Position numbers and translations under genes: made by a program
NCBI RefSeq assembly: GCF_900086585.1
Contig: NZ_FLKM01000008.1
Coordinates: 806,001-870,000 of the forward strand
From: Emergencia timonensis
GTDB taxonomy: Bacteria; Bacillota; Clostridia; Peptostreptococcales; Anaerovoracaceae
Direction of reading: 5' to 3'
DNA length: 64,000 nt
The notes under the pieces: generated by a model
The model's input: the letters and a program-made list of their open reading frames with translations, nothing else
Told to the model about the DNA's origin: nothing
The model's database searches: none
Shown: positions 34,810 to 43,412 of the stretch, one piece after another
Layout: every line of letters begins with the position of its first letter
Numbering within the stretch: the stretch's first letter is position 1

Positions 34810-35307
34810 ATGTTTAGAAACATGCGTCGAAGCAAACAGGTTTTATCACAGGAAGACAGTATCGCCGTTCTAGAAAAAGCAACGTCCGGGGTACTGGCGG
34901 TTTCCGGGGATGACAATTATCCTTATGCTGTACCCGTAAGCTTTGTCTATGCAGATGGAAAAATCTTCTTCCACTGTGCTAAAAGCGGACATAAGCTGGA
35001 TGCCATCGCCAGAAACAGCAAAGTGTCGTTCTGCGTCATCGACGAGGACAAAATCGTGCCAGAAGAATATACGACATATTTCCGCAGTGTCATCGCTTTT
35101 GGAAAAGCCCGCATTCTGGAGGAAGAGGCAGAAAAGAGAAGTGCCATCGAAAAGCTGGCTGCAAAGTATACGCCGGATGATGAGGCCGGACGCCTTGCAG
35201 AAATTGACAAAGAATTCAAGGCGCTATGCATGGTAGAAATCGCCATTGAACACTTGAGCGGCAAAGAGGCCATCGAGTTCGTCAAGGCGAAACAGAAGCA
35301 ATCATAA
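34810..35307 (+). CDS. Pyridoxamine 5'-phosphate oxidase family / NimA-like flavoprotein
   Basis: 165 residues with the split-barrel FMN-binding fold: SGVLAVSGDDNYPYAVPVSFVYADGKIFFHCAKSGHK, the typical N-terminal pattern of the NimA/HugZ-like group. The conserved His-rich KSGHKLDAI sits near the flavin site. Possible roles are a small flavin or haem-linked reductase; some relatives inactivate nitroimidazoles. AAAGAGGTG precedes ATG. It is followed closely by a GntR regulator. Confidence 0.85.
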   Translation: MFRNMRRSKQVLSQEDSIAVLEKATSGVLAVSGDDNYPYAVPVSFVYADGKIFFHCAKSGHKLDAIARNSKVSFCVIDEDKIVPEEYTTYFRSVIAFGKARILEEEAEKRSAIEKLAAKYTPDDEAGRLAEIDKEFKALCMVEIAIEHLSGKEAIEFVKAKQKQS

Positions 35308-35313
35308 GGTCGT

Positions 35314-35994
35314 GTGTTTATGAAAAACAACAAGATGCTTTCACAGAGTATTGCGGATACGCTGATTTCCATGATAACCATAGAGAAACGATTTGCTGCC
35401 GGAGACAAATTGCCCAACGAAAATGAACTTGCTGCCGAACTAAGCGTCAGTCGGACGACAATCAGAGAGGCGATCAAAACACTGGCAGCCCGCGATATCG
35501 TAGAAATCCAGCGGGGAAGAGGGACTTTCGTGACCAAGGGCGCTTTGGCGCAAAAGCAGGAGATGGAGCAACTTACGGCCATCAAGGTCAACGCGAAAGA
35601 TCTCTATGAGATGCGTCTGATCTTTGAGCCGGAAGCAGCTTATTTAGCAGCAGAGCGTGGAACGGAGACCGAAATAAGACGGATTTTGGAATATGGACGG
35701 AAAGTAGAAGAACAGATCCGCGCAGAGCAGGATCGGACTGAGAACGAGCAGGCTTTTCACAAAGCCATCGCCCAGGCGACACACAACGAGTTCATGAATC
35801 AATTGATGCCGATTCTCTTTCAGGCGATCTCAAAGGGTGTCACTCTCTCAGAACAGAGTGACAAGGCCATTGACGATACGCTGAATGACCACAGAACGAT
35901 TATGGAATTCCTGCAGCAGCGCAATGCCGAGGGGGCAAAAAATGCTATGAAAATCCATATTTTGCACGCCATCAAAGAATTACATATCGATTAG
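35314..35994 (+). CDS. GntR-family regulator, FadR subfamily
   Basis: 226 residues. The winged helix at 10-75 has DKLPNENELAAELSVSRTTIREAIKTLAARDIVEIQRGRGTFV in GntR style; the FCD ligand domain at about 95-220 contains E-x-A-H type metal ligands (FHKAIAQATHNEF, DHRTIMEFL). An ATG at 35320 is an alternative start. Metabolite unknown. It lies seven bases after the flavoprotein gene and is likely co-transcribed. Confidence 0.9.
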   Translation: MFMKNNKMLSQSIADTLISMITIEKRFAAGDKLPNENELAAELSVSRTTIREAIKTLAARDIVEIQRGRGTFVTKGALAQKQEMEQLTAIKVNAKDLYEMRLIFEPEAAYLAAERGTETEIRRILEYGRKVEEQIRAEQDRTENEQAFHKAIAQATHNEFMNQLMPILFQAISKGVTLSEQSDKAIDDTLNDHRTIMEFLQQRNAEGAKNAMKIHILHAIKELHID

Positions 35995-35998
35995 ACTG

Positions 35999-36035
35999 AA
36001 AGAGGACTTGCGAGAAGAAGCAAGTCCTCTTTATT
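35999..36035 (+). terminator. Terminator of the GntR gene
   Basis: GAGGACTTGC and GCAAGTCCTC form a perfect 10-bp stem with an 8-base loop, then TTTATT. Confidence 0.9.
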
Positions 36036-36127
36036 CGATACATCATACGCCCCATTGACATCATATGACGCATAGAGGTATAATGACTCCAAAGAAACAT
36101 CAAAATGATATTTATGGAGGAACGATG

Positions 36128-36748
36128 ATGCAGGAAATTGATTTAACGTCGTGGAAGAGAGCGACTCACTATCAAGTGTTCAGAAACAGTGCACAGCCAC
36201 AGTATTGCGTAAGCTTTGAACTGGATATTACAAACTTTTTGACAAAAATCAGGGAACGAGGTTATTCTTTTACCTTTGCCTTTGTCTATGCCGTCTCAAA
36301 GTGTGCCAACGAAATTGAAGAGTTTCGTTACCGGTTTCACGAGGGAAAGCCGGTGATTTATGAGAAAATCAACACGTCTTTTACATATCTGGAGCAGGAG
36401 ACGGAATTGTTCAAAGTGGTCAACGTTGAAATGCAGGATACAATGGAAGCATATGTCACCCTGGCAGAACGCATCGAGAAGAATCAGAGCGTGTACTTCA
36501 CAGGGCCGATGGCTGATGATATCTTTCAGTTCTCGCCTTTTCCCTGGGTATCTTTTACCCATATTTCTCATACGGATTCCGGCAATCGGGATCAAGCGAC
36601 GCCGTTATTTGACTGGGGAAAGTTCTACGAGCGGTCAGGGAAGATCTTGCTGCCTTTTTCTGTCCAGGTTCATCACTCTTTTGTCGACGGTATCCACATC
36701 GGCAAATTGTCGCAGCATCTGCAAAAATACCTGGATGAATTTGCGTAG
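36128..36748 (+). CDS. Chloramphenicol acetyltransferase-like protein (type A fold)
   Basis: About 206 residues, CatA family. The N-terminus IDLTSWKRATHY, PWVSFTHISH near 140 and the catalytic His in VHHSFVDGIHIGKL near 185-198 match. The family acetylates chloramphenicol, but chromosomal clostridial members may have other acyl acceptors, so resistance is not proven. GGAGG lies seven bases before ATG 36128; ATG 36125 and an upstream in-frame ATG are less well placed. Confidence 0.85.
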   Translation: MQEIDLTSWKRATHYQVFRNSAQPQYCVSFELDITNFLTKIRERGYSFTFAFVYAVSKCANEIEEFRYRFHEGKPVIYEKINTSFTYLEQETELFKVVNVEMQDTMEAYVTLAERIEKNQSVYFTGPMADDIFQFSPFPWVSFTHISHTDSGNRDQATPLFDWGKFYERSGKILLPFSVQVHHSFVDGIHIGKLSQHLQKYLDEFA

Positions 36749-36789
36749 AATCGCAAGAAATTGTGGAAATATTCGGAAATCCTGTGTAT

Positions 36790-36900
36790 AATTGAAGTAT
36801 ACGACAAACGCCAATCCAGCCGTAGGCTGGGGCGCTTTAGCATAAATTCTGTCTAGCAAATCGCCTTGCGGCTCTTTGGACAGAATGTCATACGACAGAG
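36790..36900 (+). other. Intergenic hairpin-rich sequence (E4)
   Basis: CCAGCC-GTA-GGCTGG near 36815-36829 is a tight hairpin, and ATTCTGTC pairs with GACAGAAT (36846-36853 with 36879-36886). The motif ATACGACA occurs at both ends (near 36799 and 36890). No T-run; function unknown. Confidence 0.35.
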
Positions 36901-36913
36901 AAAGGATGAGCTT

Positions 36914-37828
36914 ATGGAAAAACAACTTTTTACAAATGAGATAATTTTGTCTTGGCTTCAGTATTTTGCAGAGAACACACCTGTGGATCTGGAGCAGATC
37001 AAGATGATGGATATTACGAAGAGAAACAAAAATCTGATACCGACCGTAGAGTCGCACAAAGCGGTGCTGGCTTTTATGGAGGCTGGAGATCCGGAAATCT
37101 TTTATCACATGTGGAACGCCGGATTAGGGGACTGCGAAGTCTGGTACAACGAGGGGTCCGAGCCGACCGGAGAGATCAAGCACGACAAGGTCAGCGACAT
37201 GATTAACCGGGGCATCAACGAATCTGCCGGGATGCTGGTGGTCAATCCAAATGCCCGCAATACCTATAAGCTGGGGCTGGACAGTTTGAATTTCCGCCAG
37301 GGCTCGTCGCGCCGCATGGGCAGCGAGATTCGGTCTGTCATTCTGAGCAAAATGCACATCAGTCATGAGGACACGGTCTGTGTCATCAATGGCGAAAGCA
37401 TCGCCCTTGAAGCGGCTTTTATGGCAAGTGAAGGTACAGTCATCGCTGTTGAATATAACCAGAAAGAACGGGATGCCATGGAGGATAACATCGGTTATTT
37501 TGACCTGCGCAATGTCACCGTCATCGACCATGTAGATGAGGAGGCTCTGAAAGATATGCCAGTGCCTTCGGTCGCATTCCTGGTGGCTTCTGCCAGCATG
37601 GAGCAGGAAATCGAGTGCCTGCTCAAGCTGAATCCGCTGATTAATATCGTCGTCTACACGTTGGATTTCGTAGTCGCAGGCAACATGTGCAGCTTGCTTG
37701 AACGGTACGGCATCAAAGAGGCAGAGGTCATTCAGATCGCGGTGTCAAAACTGGGACCGAAAAATGCCTTTGACCTGCAGCCTGCGCCGTGGATCATCTC
37801 CGGCAAAGCGGAAACAAAAAATATTTAA
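36914..37828 (+). CDS. CbiT-like SAM-methyltransferase fold protein
   Basis: 304 residues. The C-terminal 190 residues resemble precorrin-8/6Y methylases of the CbiT type (MGSEIRSVILSKMHISHEDTVCVIN ... GTVIAVEYNQKERDAMEDNIGYFDLRNVTVIDHVDEEAL). The glycine-rich SAM loop is degenerate: VINGESIALEAAF stands where CbiT has DVGAGTGSVSIEA. The N-terminal 110 residues match the end of tetrapyrrole methylase (CbiE-type) proteins weakly. No other cobalamin genes are adjacent. ATG 36914 has AAAGGATGAG upstream. It may have lost catalysis or bind another ligand. Confidence 0.6.
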   Translation: MEKQLFTNEIILSWLQYFAENTPVDLEQIKMMDITKRNKNLIPTVESHKAVLAFMEAGDPEIFYHMWNAGLGDCEVWYNEGSEPTGEIKHDKVSDMINRGINESAGMLVVNPNARNTYKLGLDSLNFRQGSSRRMGSEIRSVILSKMHISHEDTVCVINGESIALEAAFMASEGTVIAVEYNQKERDAMEDNIGYFDLRNVTVIDHVDEEALKDMPVPSVAFLVASASMEQEIECLLKLNPLINIVVYTLDFVVAGNMCSLLERYGIKEAEVIQIAVSKLGPKNAFDLQPAPWIISGKAETKNI

Positions 37829-37861
37829 TCAGAGCGGAGTTGAGGCTTCGCTCCTGGCAGT

Positions 37862-37895
37862 AAAAAAGCAGGTATGAAAGTATCTGCTTTTTCTT
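37862..37895. terminator. Terminator, bidirectional type
   Basis: AAAAAGCAGGTA and TATCTGCTTTTTC form a stem around TGAAAG; A and T tracts flank it on both sides. Confidence 0.75.
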
Positions 37896-38027
37896 TACAT
37901 TTTCCATATGCGATATTCCCTGGCAAAAGAATTTGACTATCCGAGAAATTTAAGAGTTCTTGTCGTGAAGAGCAAAGGAAAACCCGCAGAACTAAGCCTG
38001 CAGGTCTATTCATAGCGTGGATCTTTC

Positions 38028-40415
38028 CTATTTAGCGATTCTGACCGCCTTGTTGGACCACTTGGTATAAACTTTTCCACCGTCGATTTTTCTGACACCT
38101 CTTACTTTGTAGTAGTATCTGGTGCCTTTTTTCAAAGCCTTCGTATTTTTGTAACTCCTCTGAGTGCCTTTCTTTGTGGTATAAAATGCTTCTTTTCCAT
38201 ATCCGCTGTTTTTCTTTGTGGAACGGAATACCTGATAGTAGTCCACTTTGTAACCGGCAGATTTCTTCCACTTGACAGTGATGGAATTCTTCTTGGCAGA
38301 CGACCACGCCTTGATGGTCGTAGCTTTCACGCCAGCTTTGATTCTGCTGAGTCTTGCTTTCTCCTGCTCTGCGAGGATCTTGTCAGCCTCTTCTGCTGCC
38401 AGGATGGCATAGGCTGAGAAATGTCCTGTGCTGAAGGTATAAGTACCGTCAACGTTTTTGGTGCCGTCAACTTTGTGGTATACGCCTTCATCATCAATGT
38501 ATACGCATACGACTTTCTTGTCCTTCAAGACTGCTGGAAACGCTAAGGTTACTTTTACATTGCCGCCCTTGAAGTCGGTGATGCTGCCGTTTTCCGTTAA
38601 GACCTTCAGCTTAACCTGAACCTGAGTGTCGTCTTCTTTTACCTTTTCCACGATGATGGAGACAGTGCCCGTGGTTGTTTTCTCTGCTATTGCTTCTGCC
38701 GCCTTCTGGTCAAAAACGACCTCCGCTGTATCCGTTTTGAAGATTATGTCTGCACTGGTCTTTTCAACGAGAGCCTTGACTGTTTCTGCGGGGAGTTTGA
38801 TCTCTGCAGCCTTAGCGTCTGCTTTTGTCGTGGTCGCATCGATGATAACTTCTTTAGACTCGTTTGTAACAGCCTTGTCCACGATCTTGTCAGCGGTAAT
38901 TTTGTCAACGGTTGCGGTCGCCTTACCGTCCGTTCCAGACGTAGTCGTTATGTCTGCTGTCGTGGTCTTCTCTGTCACATTGTTGGTAACGTTGTCATTC
39001 GGCATTACTGTACCGCCACCGCCTACTGGGGGAACGGCCTTTACTTTACTACGGAAATAGGTATTCGTTTTATATGCAGATATGTCGGTTTCTCCTGCGA
39101 ATGGAGAATTTTCAACAGCTGCGGCGCTGTCTCTATCATTTCCGACGAAAATTTCGACTTTCTTGCCTGCTGACGGAGTAACCGTGGCAGATGTTAAGGC
39201 GCCGATACTGCCGGAGGTACCCGTTGCCACAACATCAGAATCCCCTTTAATAGCCAGAGAACCCTTTGACCAAATTCCCAGATCTGCAGTCGATTCTGCT
39301 TTTACGGTACTATCTGCAATTTCCAGTGTGCTCCCGCTGAACAATGCAGGATAGTAACTCTTCGCTGTAACGTCTGCATTTCGTATGGTCAGCGCGTTAG
39401 TAGCCAAAATAGCGTTTTCCTCTCCACTTTTACTTTCCACCTTTACAATGCTATCTGAAATCTCAATAGCATTCTTGCTGTTTAATGTGGGCCATACACT
39501 TTTAGCCGTTATTGATGAGTTGTTTTTTATCGTAAGCGTATCGTCTGCAAAAATTGCATTGCTTTGAACAGTGTCCAGATTGACAGTTGAATGATCGAAT
39601 GTTACACTGCTTCCTGCAATGGCGGTATCATAATAATAGCTAGGAATGCCCGGTGTACCTGCAGGTGTAACAGAACCGGTGATGCTGCTGTCTGTGATTG
39701 TAACAACTCCGCTAGTATTTATCGCTTGCAAAGAATTTGTTACTTCCATTTTGGAGTTTTTAATCGTTATATTTTGATCTGGTATAACGGCAATGGAATC
39801 TAAATTTTCTCCTGTAATTGTAACTGCATCAAGTATAATTGTCGACGCAGAGCGGATGCCCGCGCTTGAGAAGTAAATATTATCAGAAGAGAATCTGCTC
39901 GCAGCCCAATCTTTGATGGTCAGGACAGCATCCTTGATTGAGACTGCCCCGTTTGCGTCTAGGGCGTCATGTGTTGTAGCTCGATTTGAACGGTTTGTGT
40001 TGATGTTCAAATTTCCAGAACCGGAAATATGCAGTGTGCCGTCTGTCATAATTCCTCCGCCAAGAGCCGTATTTTCGCCGTCGCCAATCACATTTTCCCC
40101 AACAAGGACGATATTCAAGTTACAGTTTGCTCTGATTCCAACATTTATTCCATAGAACGTTGGTCCATTATCCGGTCCACCGGCGTTGATAACTGCATTG
40201 GTCAATGTAAGGGTTCCTTCTGCAGGCTCGTAAACCGCTGTACCGTCTCCGCACTGTACAGCGTTGTCTGCAGCAGTTATGATATTAGTACCATTTACCC
40301 AGATTTGATTTGAATCCGCTGCTTCCGCATGAACATCCGTCGCGGGAATAAGAGGGAGCATCATCATAACTGCCAGCAGACATGCACCTCCCTTTTTCAT
40401 CCATTTCTTTATCAT
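38028..40415 (-). CDS. Large secreted surface protein with repeat region and C-terminal Fn3-like module
   Basis: About 795 residues. A signal peptide follows the start ([30 protein letters not shown]). Residues 40-440 are a right-handed beta-helix-like or carbohydrate-binding repeat region with recurring [23 protein letters not shown] units. Residues 455-650 are Thr/Lys/Glu-rich. The C-terminal 90 residues are the module [16 protein letters not shown] ... [18 protein letters not shown] ... TKWSN shared with 11047 and 46175. Start 40415 is backed by AAGGAGAACGAGAAGG; a longer frame starts at 40454. No LPXTG. Probable adhesin or matrix protein; the role is inferred. Confidence 0.8.
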   Translation of the reverse strand: MIKKWMKKGGACLLAVMMMLPLIPATDVHAEAADSNQIWVNGTNIITAADNAVQCGDGTAVYEPAEGTLTLTNAVINAGGPDNGPTFYGINVGIRANCNLNIVLVGENVIGDGENTALGGGIMTDGTLHISGSGNLNINTNRSNRATTHDALDANGAVSIKDAVLTIKDWAASRFSSDNIYFSSAGIRSASTIILDAVTITGENLDSIAVIPDQNITIKNSKMEVTNSLQAINTSGVVTITDSSITGSVTPAGTPGIPSYYYDTAIAGSSVTFDHSTVNLDTVQSNAIFADDTLTIKNNSSITAKSVWPTLNSKNAIEISDSIVKVESKSGEENAILATNALTIRNADVTAKSYYPALFSGSTLEIADSTVKAESTADLGIWSKGSLAIKGDSDVVATGTSGSIGALTSATVTPSAGKKVEIFVGNDRDSAAAVENSPFAGETDISAYKTNTYFRSKVKAVPPVGGGGTVMPNDNVTNNVTEKTTTADITTTSGTDGKATATVDKITADKIVDKAVTNESKEVIIDATTTKADAKAAEIKLPAETVKALVEKTSADIIFKTDTAEVVFDQKAAEAIAEKTTTGTVSIIVEKVKEDDTQVQVKLKVLTENGSITDFKGGNVKVTLAFPAVLKDKKVVCVYIDDEGVYHKVDGTKNVDGTYTFSTGHFSAYAILAAEEADKILAEQEKARLSRIKAGVKATTIKAWSSAKKNSITVKWKKSAGYKVDYYQVFRSTKKNSGYGKEAFYTTKKGTQRSYKNTKALKKGTRYYYKVRGVRKIDGGKVYTKWSNKAVRIAK

Positions 40416-40462
40416 TCCTTCTCGTTCTCCTTTCGTTTGATCTGTATTACTCATACAGCACC

Positions 40463-40610
40463 GTTTGTAAAAAAGTATACCTTTACCTCATCATCCCAAT
40501 TTCACTATAAAGCATAAAAACTCGCTTGTTTCCTCTTTCAAACAGTGTAAAATATAAAGTGGCAGTTAGTCATGCAAAATAGTTGCTTAAAGGCATACCT
40601 TTACAAAACC
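40463..40610. promoter_or_regulatory. Candidate invertible promoter segment
   Basis: Two related sequences in inverted orientation bracket about 97 bases: 40463-40487 (TTTGTAAA then AGTATACCTTTA) and the complement of 40585-40610 (TTTGTAAA then GGTATGCCTTTA). Between them TTGTTT (40526-40531) and TAAAAT (40548-40553) point rightward, while TTGCAT/TATATT point left on the other strand. The segment separates a surface-protein gene from a serine recombinase gene. DNA inversion is a hypothesis. Confidence 0.4.
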
Positions 40611-40665
40611 AGACAGTTTCCCTAAGATTCCTCTTGTATACAGACACAGGAGGTGTTTTTATTTT

Positions 40666-41268
40666 ATGGAACAACAGTTTTATGGCTACATGAGAGTATC
40701 AAGCGTGGAGCAGAATGTAGAGCGTCAAAGACAGGAGTTGGTGCGCTGGGGTATTGTGGAAAAGCATATCTATACTGACAAGGTATCCGGCAGGGACTTC
40801 AACCGCCCAAGTTACCAAAATATGCGGAAGAAGCTGAAAAAAGGAGATGTACTTGTGATAAAATCCATTGACCGCTTGGGACGTAATTATGAGGAGATAC
40901 AAAGTGAGTGGCGGTATATTGTAAAGGAGATAAAGGCAGATATAGTAATTATCGATATGCCTATTCTCGATACCCGTACCAACAAGGACCTGATAGGCAC
41001 GCTCATCTCTGATATCGTCCTACAGCTTTTATCCTATGTGGCACAGGCAGAACGGGAGTTCAACCACCAAAGGCAGGCGGAGGGTATTGCTATCGCACGG
41101 GCGAAAGGTAAGCATTTAGGCAGACCGCGAAAGCCCTATCCTGCTGATTTTGATACCTGCTTCAAATCATGGCAAGACGGACATCTAACTTTTGAAAAGA
41201 TGGCTGAACGGCTTCATTTGACAGAAGGGGAGCTTCGCTGGCTCGTACGACGCAGAAATAAAGAATAA
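40666..41268 (+). CDS. Serine recombinase (resolvase/invertase family)
   Basis: 200 residues. The catalytic domain begins FYGYMRVSSVEQNVERQRQEL with nucleophile Ser in VSS, then DKVSGRDFNRPSYQ, the conserved VIKSIDRLGRNYEE, and ends with the long E helix (QAEREFNHQRQAEGIAIARAKGKHLGRPRK). The C-terminal helix-turn-helix is TFEKMAERLHLTEGELRWLVRR. ACACAGGAGGTG precedes ATG. It is a small resolvase/invertase type, not a large integrase, and lies 180 bases from the surface protein gene on the other strand. Confidence 0.93.
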   Translation: MEQQFYGYMRVSSVEQNVERQRQELVRWGIVEKHIYTDKVSGRDFNRPSYQNMRKKLKKGDVLVIKSIDRLGRNYEEIQSEWRYIVKEIKADIVIIDMPILDTRTNKDLIGTLISDIVLQLLSYVAQAEREFNHQRQAEGIAIARAKGKHLGRPRKPYPADFDTCFKSWQDGHLTFEKMAERLHLTEGELRWLVRRRNKE

Positions 41269-41277
41269 AATGGATTA

Positions 41278-41328
41278 AAAAGGCTTGCCAGACATACTGC
41301 ATTGTATGAAAGCAAGCCCTTTCTTTAT
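41278..41328 (+). terminator. Terminator of the recombinase gene
   Basis: AAGGCTTGC and GCAAGCCCTTT arms enclose an inner CATAC/GTATG hairpin and are followed by T-rich sequence. Confidence 0.8.
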
Positions 41329-41385
41329 TATGTAGGAAATATCAAAGAACGTACCTTGACAAGCGCCGCCTCTTGCGGGCAACAT

Positions 41386-41421
41386 GTGGAAATAGGAATC
41401 TTTGATTCCGTCATTTCCACG
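41386..41421. repeat. Nested hairpin downstream of tfoX-like gene
   Basis: GTGGAAAT pairs with ATTTCCAC and encloses GGAATC/GATTCC. No clear T-run follows on either strand, so it may be a weak terminator or a folded 3' end between two convergent transcripts. Confidence 0.5.
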
Positions 41422-41425
41422 TTCC

Positions 41426-41761
41426 TTATAGGCCTTTTTTCTTTTTTTGCCTGGGCATGGGCAGTTCCTGGTAAGTTGCTGCAATAAATCGGCTCATCAG
41501 GTCGTAGTCATCTACTTTATCGATGAGAAAATGGGGTTTGGCACCCTCATAGGGAGGCGCTTCCTCGCAGCCTGGATAAAGCAGTGCACCTGCTTCGGTC
41601 TTTTTGATGTACAGCTGATTGTCGCAGATGACGCCGATGAATTTTCCGTTGCAGTAAACGCCGTACTCGCCAAACATCTTCTTATAGGAGATTTCTCCGG
41701 CGCCGCGCATTTGATCGCAGACGTAATCTACATAATCTAAAGTTGAGGACATGACTGACAC
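41426..41761 (-). CDS. TfoX N-terminal domain protein
   Basis: 111 residues. The TfoX/Sxy N-domain is clear (YKKMFGEYGVYCNGKFIGVICDNQLYIK, then PPYEGAKPHFLIDKVDD). It lacks the C-terminal DNA-binding part of true Sxy and ends with a Lys-rich tail. Such short proteins have no proven competence role. It starts right after the DUF3795 stop, forming a two-gene unit. Confidence 0.88.
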   Translation of the reverse strand: MSVMSSTLDYVDYVCDQMRGAGEISYKKMFGEYGVYCNGKFIGVICDNQLYIKKTEAGALLYPGCEEAPPYEGAKPHFLIDKVDDYDLMSRFIAATYQELPMPRQKKKKGL

Positions 41762-42025
41762 CTACCCTTCCAACCAAAGTCTGCATTGCTCGATCCGCTT
41801 TCCATCATCGCCCTGTGCTTCGTCGTAGGCGAACTGATTGAGGAGTGCACAGGGAAAGTCCTTGCATTGTCCGCAGTGGTCGTGCTCCTTTTGTTCACAA
41901 CACGACTTTATGGGACAGCTCTCACCCCAGAAAGGCTTGTCCATATGTACACATCCCGGGCAATTCATCTGCTCGCGATATTCGCAGTCTCTGCATCTTA
42001 ATCCACATCTCGATTCTATCATCAT
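41762..42025 (-). CDS. DUF3795 cysteine-rich protein
   Basis: 87 residues with nine cysteines in pairs (CGLRCRDC, CPGC, CPIKSCCE, CGQCKDFPC), the pattern of DUF3795, probably a zinc or iron-sulfur binder. The ribosome site AGGAGGGAACA precedes the start. It is co-transcribed with the TfoX-like gene and lies behind an operator-like palindrome. Confidence 0.88.
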   Translation of the reverse strand: MMIESRCGLRCRDCEYREQMNCPGCVHMDKPFWGESCPIKSCCEQKEHDHCGQCKDFPCALLNQFAYDEAQGDDGKRIEQCRLWLEG

Positions 42026-42056
42026 TGTTCCCTCCTTTTTCTGCTATATTACCATA

Positions 42057-42086
42057 AGCAACATGACAACTGTCTGTCATGTTGCT
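42057..42086. promoter_or_regulatory. Palindromic operator over a minus-strand promoter
   Basis: AGCAACATGACA and TGTCATGTTGCT are perfect 12-base arms with a 6-base gap. On the minus strand the palindrome contains TTGTCA (-35), and TAATAT-like -10 bases follow 16 bases on, ahead of the DUF3795 gene. It is a likely site for the WYL regulator encoded just upstream. Confidence 0.6.
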
Positions 42087-42123
42087 TTCTCTTCTGCTGC
42101 TATTTGTGCATGAGGAATAACGG

Positions 42124-43029
42124 TCAGTCATCCATCTGCAAAATAGCCTTTGCGGCTCTGTATCGATCGTCCCGAAGGTCTGCTGGCTCCAAAATACGGA
42201 CCAGATCTCCAAAACTGAATACCCACTCGCGCATGTTTTCATAGCTGGCAAAATCTTGTTCAAGCAGCAGCTCGCCATTTTCACGGGTAGAAAAGGAATC
42301 TATGCCATATTCTTCAATCAGCCTGTATTTTGCTGCTGGTGAAAAGAGGGCCTTTAGATGGATTTTGTTGGTGGTAAAGTAGTTTTCCAGGTTCAGCTTC
42401 ACTGCGGGAACCGTGCGGGGGAGATAGGACTCTTCTGTTAATTCTAAATCCCAGAGACGATTCAGCTTGAAGAGACGGTAATCCATTCTATCCAGACAGT
42501 AGGCAAAGACGTACCAGGCAGACCATCTGAATACCAGATGATAGGGTTCGACTTTGCGTCTCTGCTCTCCCTTTTGATAATAATACTGAAATCTAATGAT
42601 ATTTTGCGTGGAAATAGCCTGTTTGATCGCTTCAATTTTCTGGGTGAGTGGGATTTGATAATGTGAAGCCAAGTCGATGATAATCGTATCCTTTGGGGAG
42701 ACTCGATGCTCTTTGCTAGAGAACTTGTCGAGAAGTTTTGCCTGATTTGAGGCGCGAGATACTGTATCGATCCCCTTCAGCCCGGCTAGTATAGTTTGCA
42801 GTTCGTCTTCTGTAAACAGAGATTTGTCAATTTTATACCCGTCTGCGATGGAGATGCCGCCGCCATATCCCTGATGGGTAATCAAAGGGATACCAGCCTT
42901 GCAGATATCTTCAATATCCCGATTGATGGTTCGCCTGGACACTTCAAAACGCTCCGCCAGCTCCGGCGCAGTGATCTTATCTTGCTGCAATAAAATTGTA
43001 ATGATGCCGATCAGGCGATCGATTTTCAT
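42124..43029 (-). CDS. WYL-domain transcriptional regulator (YafY type)
   Basis: 301 residues: N-terminal HTH_11 (ITAPELAERFEVSRRTINRDIEDICKAG), linker with GYGGGISIADGYKID, and a WYL ligand domain (KVEPYHLVFRWSAWYVFAYCL, FKLNRLWDLEL), then the WCX extension. Start ATG has GAGGATAACAAC upstream. It is oriented toward the DUF3795-TfoX genes and may control them. Confidence 0.92.
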   Translation of the reverse strand: MKIDRLIGIITILLQQDKITAPELAERFEVSRRTINRDIEDICKAGIPLITHQGYGGGISIADGYKIDKSLFTEDELQTILAGLKGIDTVSRASNQAKLLDKFSSKEHRVSPKDTIIIDLASHYQIPLTQKIEAIKQAISTQNIIRFQYYYQKGEQRRKVEPYHLVFRWSAWYVFAYCLDRMDYRLFKLNRLWDLELTEESYLPRTVPAVKLNLENYFTTNKIHLKALFSPAAKYRLIEEYGIDSFSTRENGELLLEQDFASYENMREWVFSFGDLVRILEPADLRDDRYRAAKAILQMDD

Positions 43030-43412
43030 GTTGTTATCCTCCCTGGCAGGATGATCTTATTTTGGTGTCCCTGTTAATAATATTTAATCATATTATACAT
43101 GCCCTGCCCGAGCCAGACAAGAAGAATCAGTAGGTCTTATTGCGCGTCTAAGGGCGTTCTTTGATGGCAGGCAGTCTGCATAGTCTGCAAAGGAGCACGG
43201 CGGAAAAAATGTGCAAGACATTTCTGGGAACCAAGACGATTGCGGACTACAAGAGGGAGTTTGGCGGACTGACGAAGGGAGAGGGATGCAGCGCTGACAA
43301 GTATACAAAGTAAATATTGTTACTGCTCTTGTATCTTTGGAATCAGAGGAATATAATGCTAGAGGCGTATAGAGATTAGATTAAGAAACTGAATGAAATT
43401 TGAGAGGACTTT
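43030..43412 (+). other. Intergenic region with a gene remnant and the MATE promoter
   Basis: A 49-residue frame at 43164-43313 (STAEKMCKTFLGTKTIADYKREFGG) reads like the C-terminus of a lost gene, with no ribosome site. TTGTAT (43329-43334) and TATAAT (43352-43357), 17 bases apart, form the promoter for the MATE gene. Confidence 0.5.

Noticed and set aside
36128..36748. Proof of acquired chloramphenicol resistance
   Set aside because: The CatA fold is clear, but there is no transposon, integron or plasmid context, and chromosomal homologues may act on other acceptors.
41426..41761. Competence regulator Sxy/TfoX
   Set aside because: Only the N-terminal TfoX domain is present and no competence genes are nearby.
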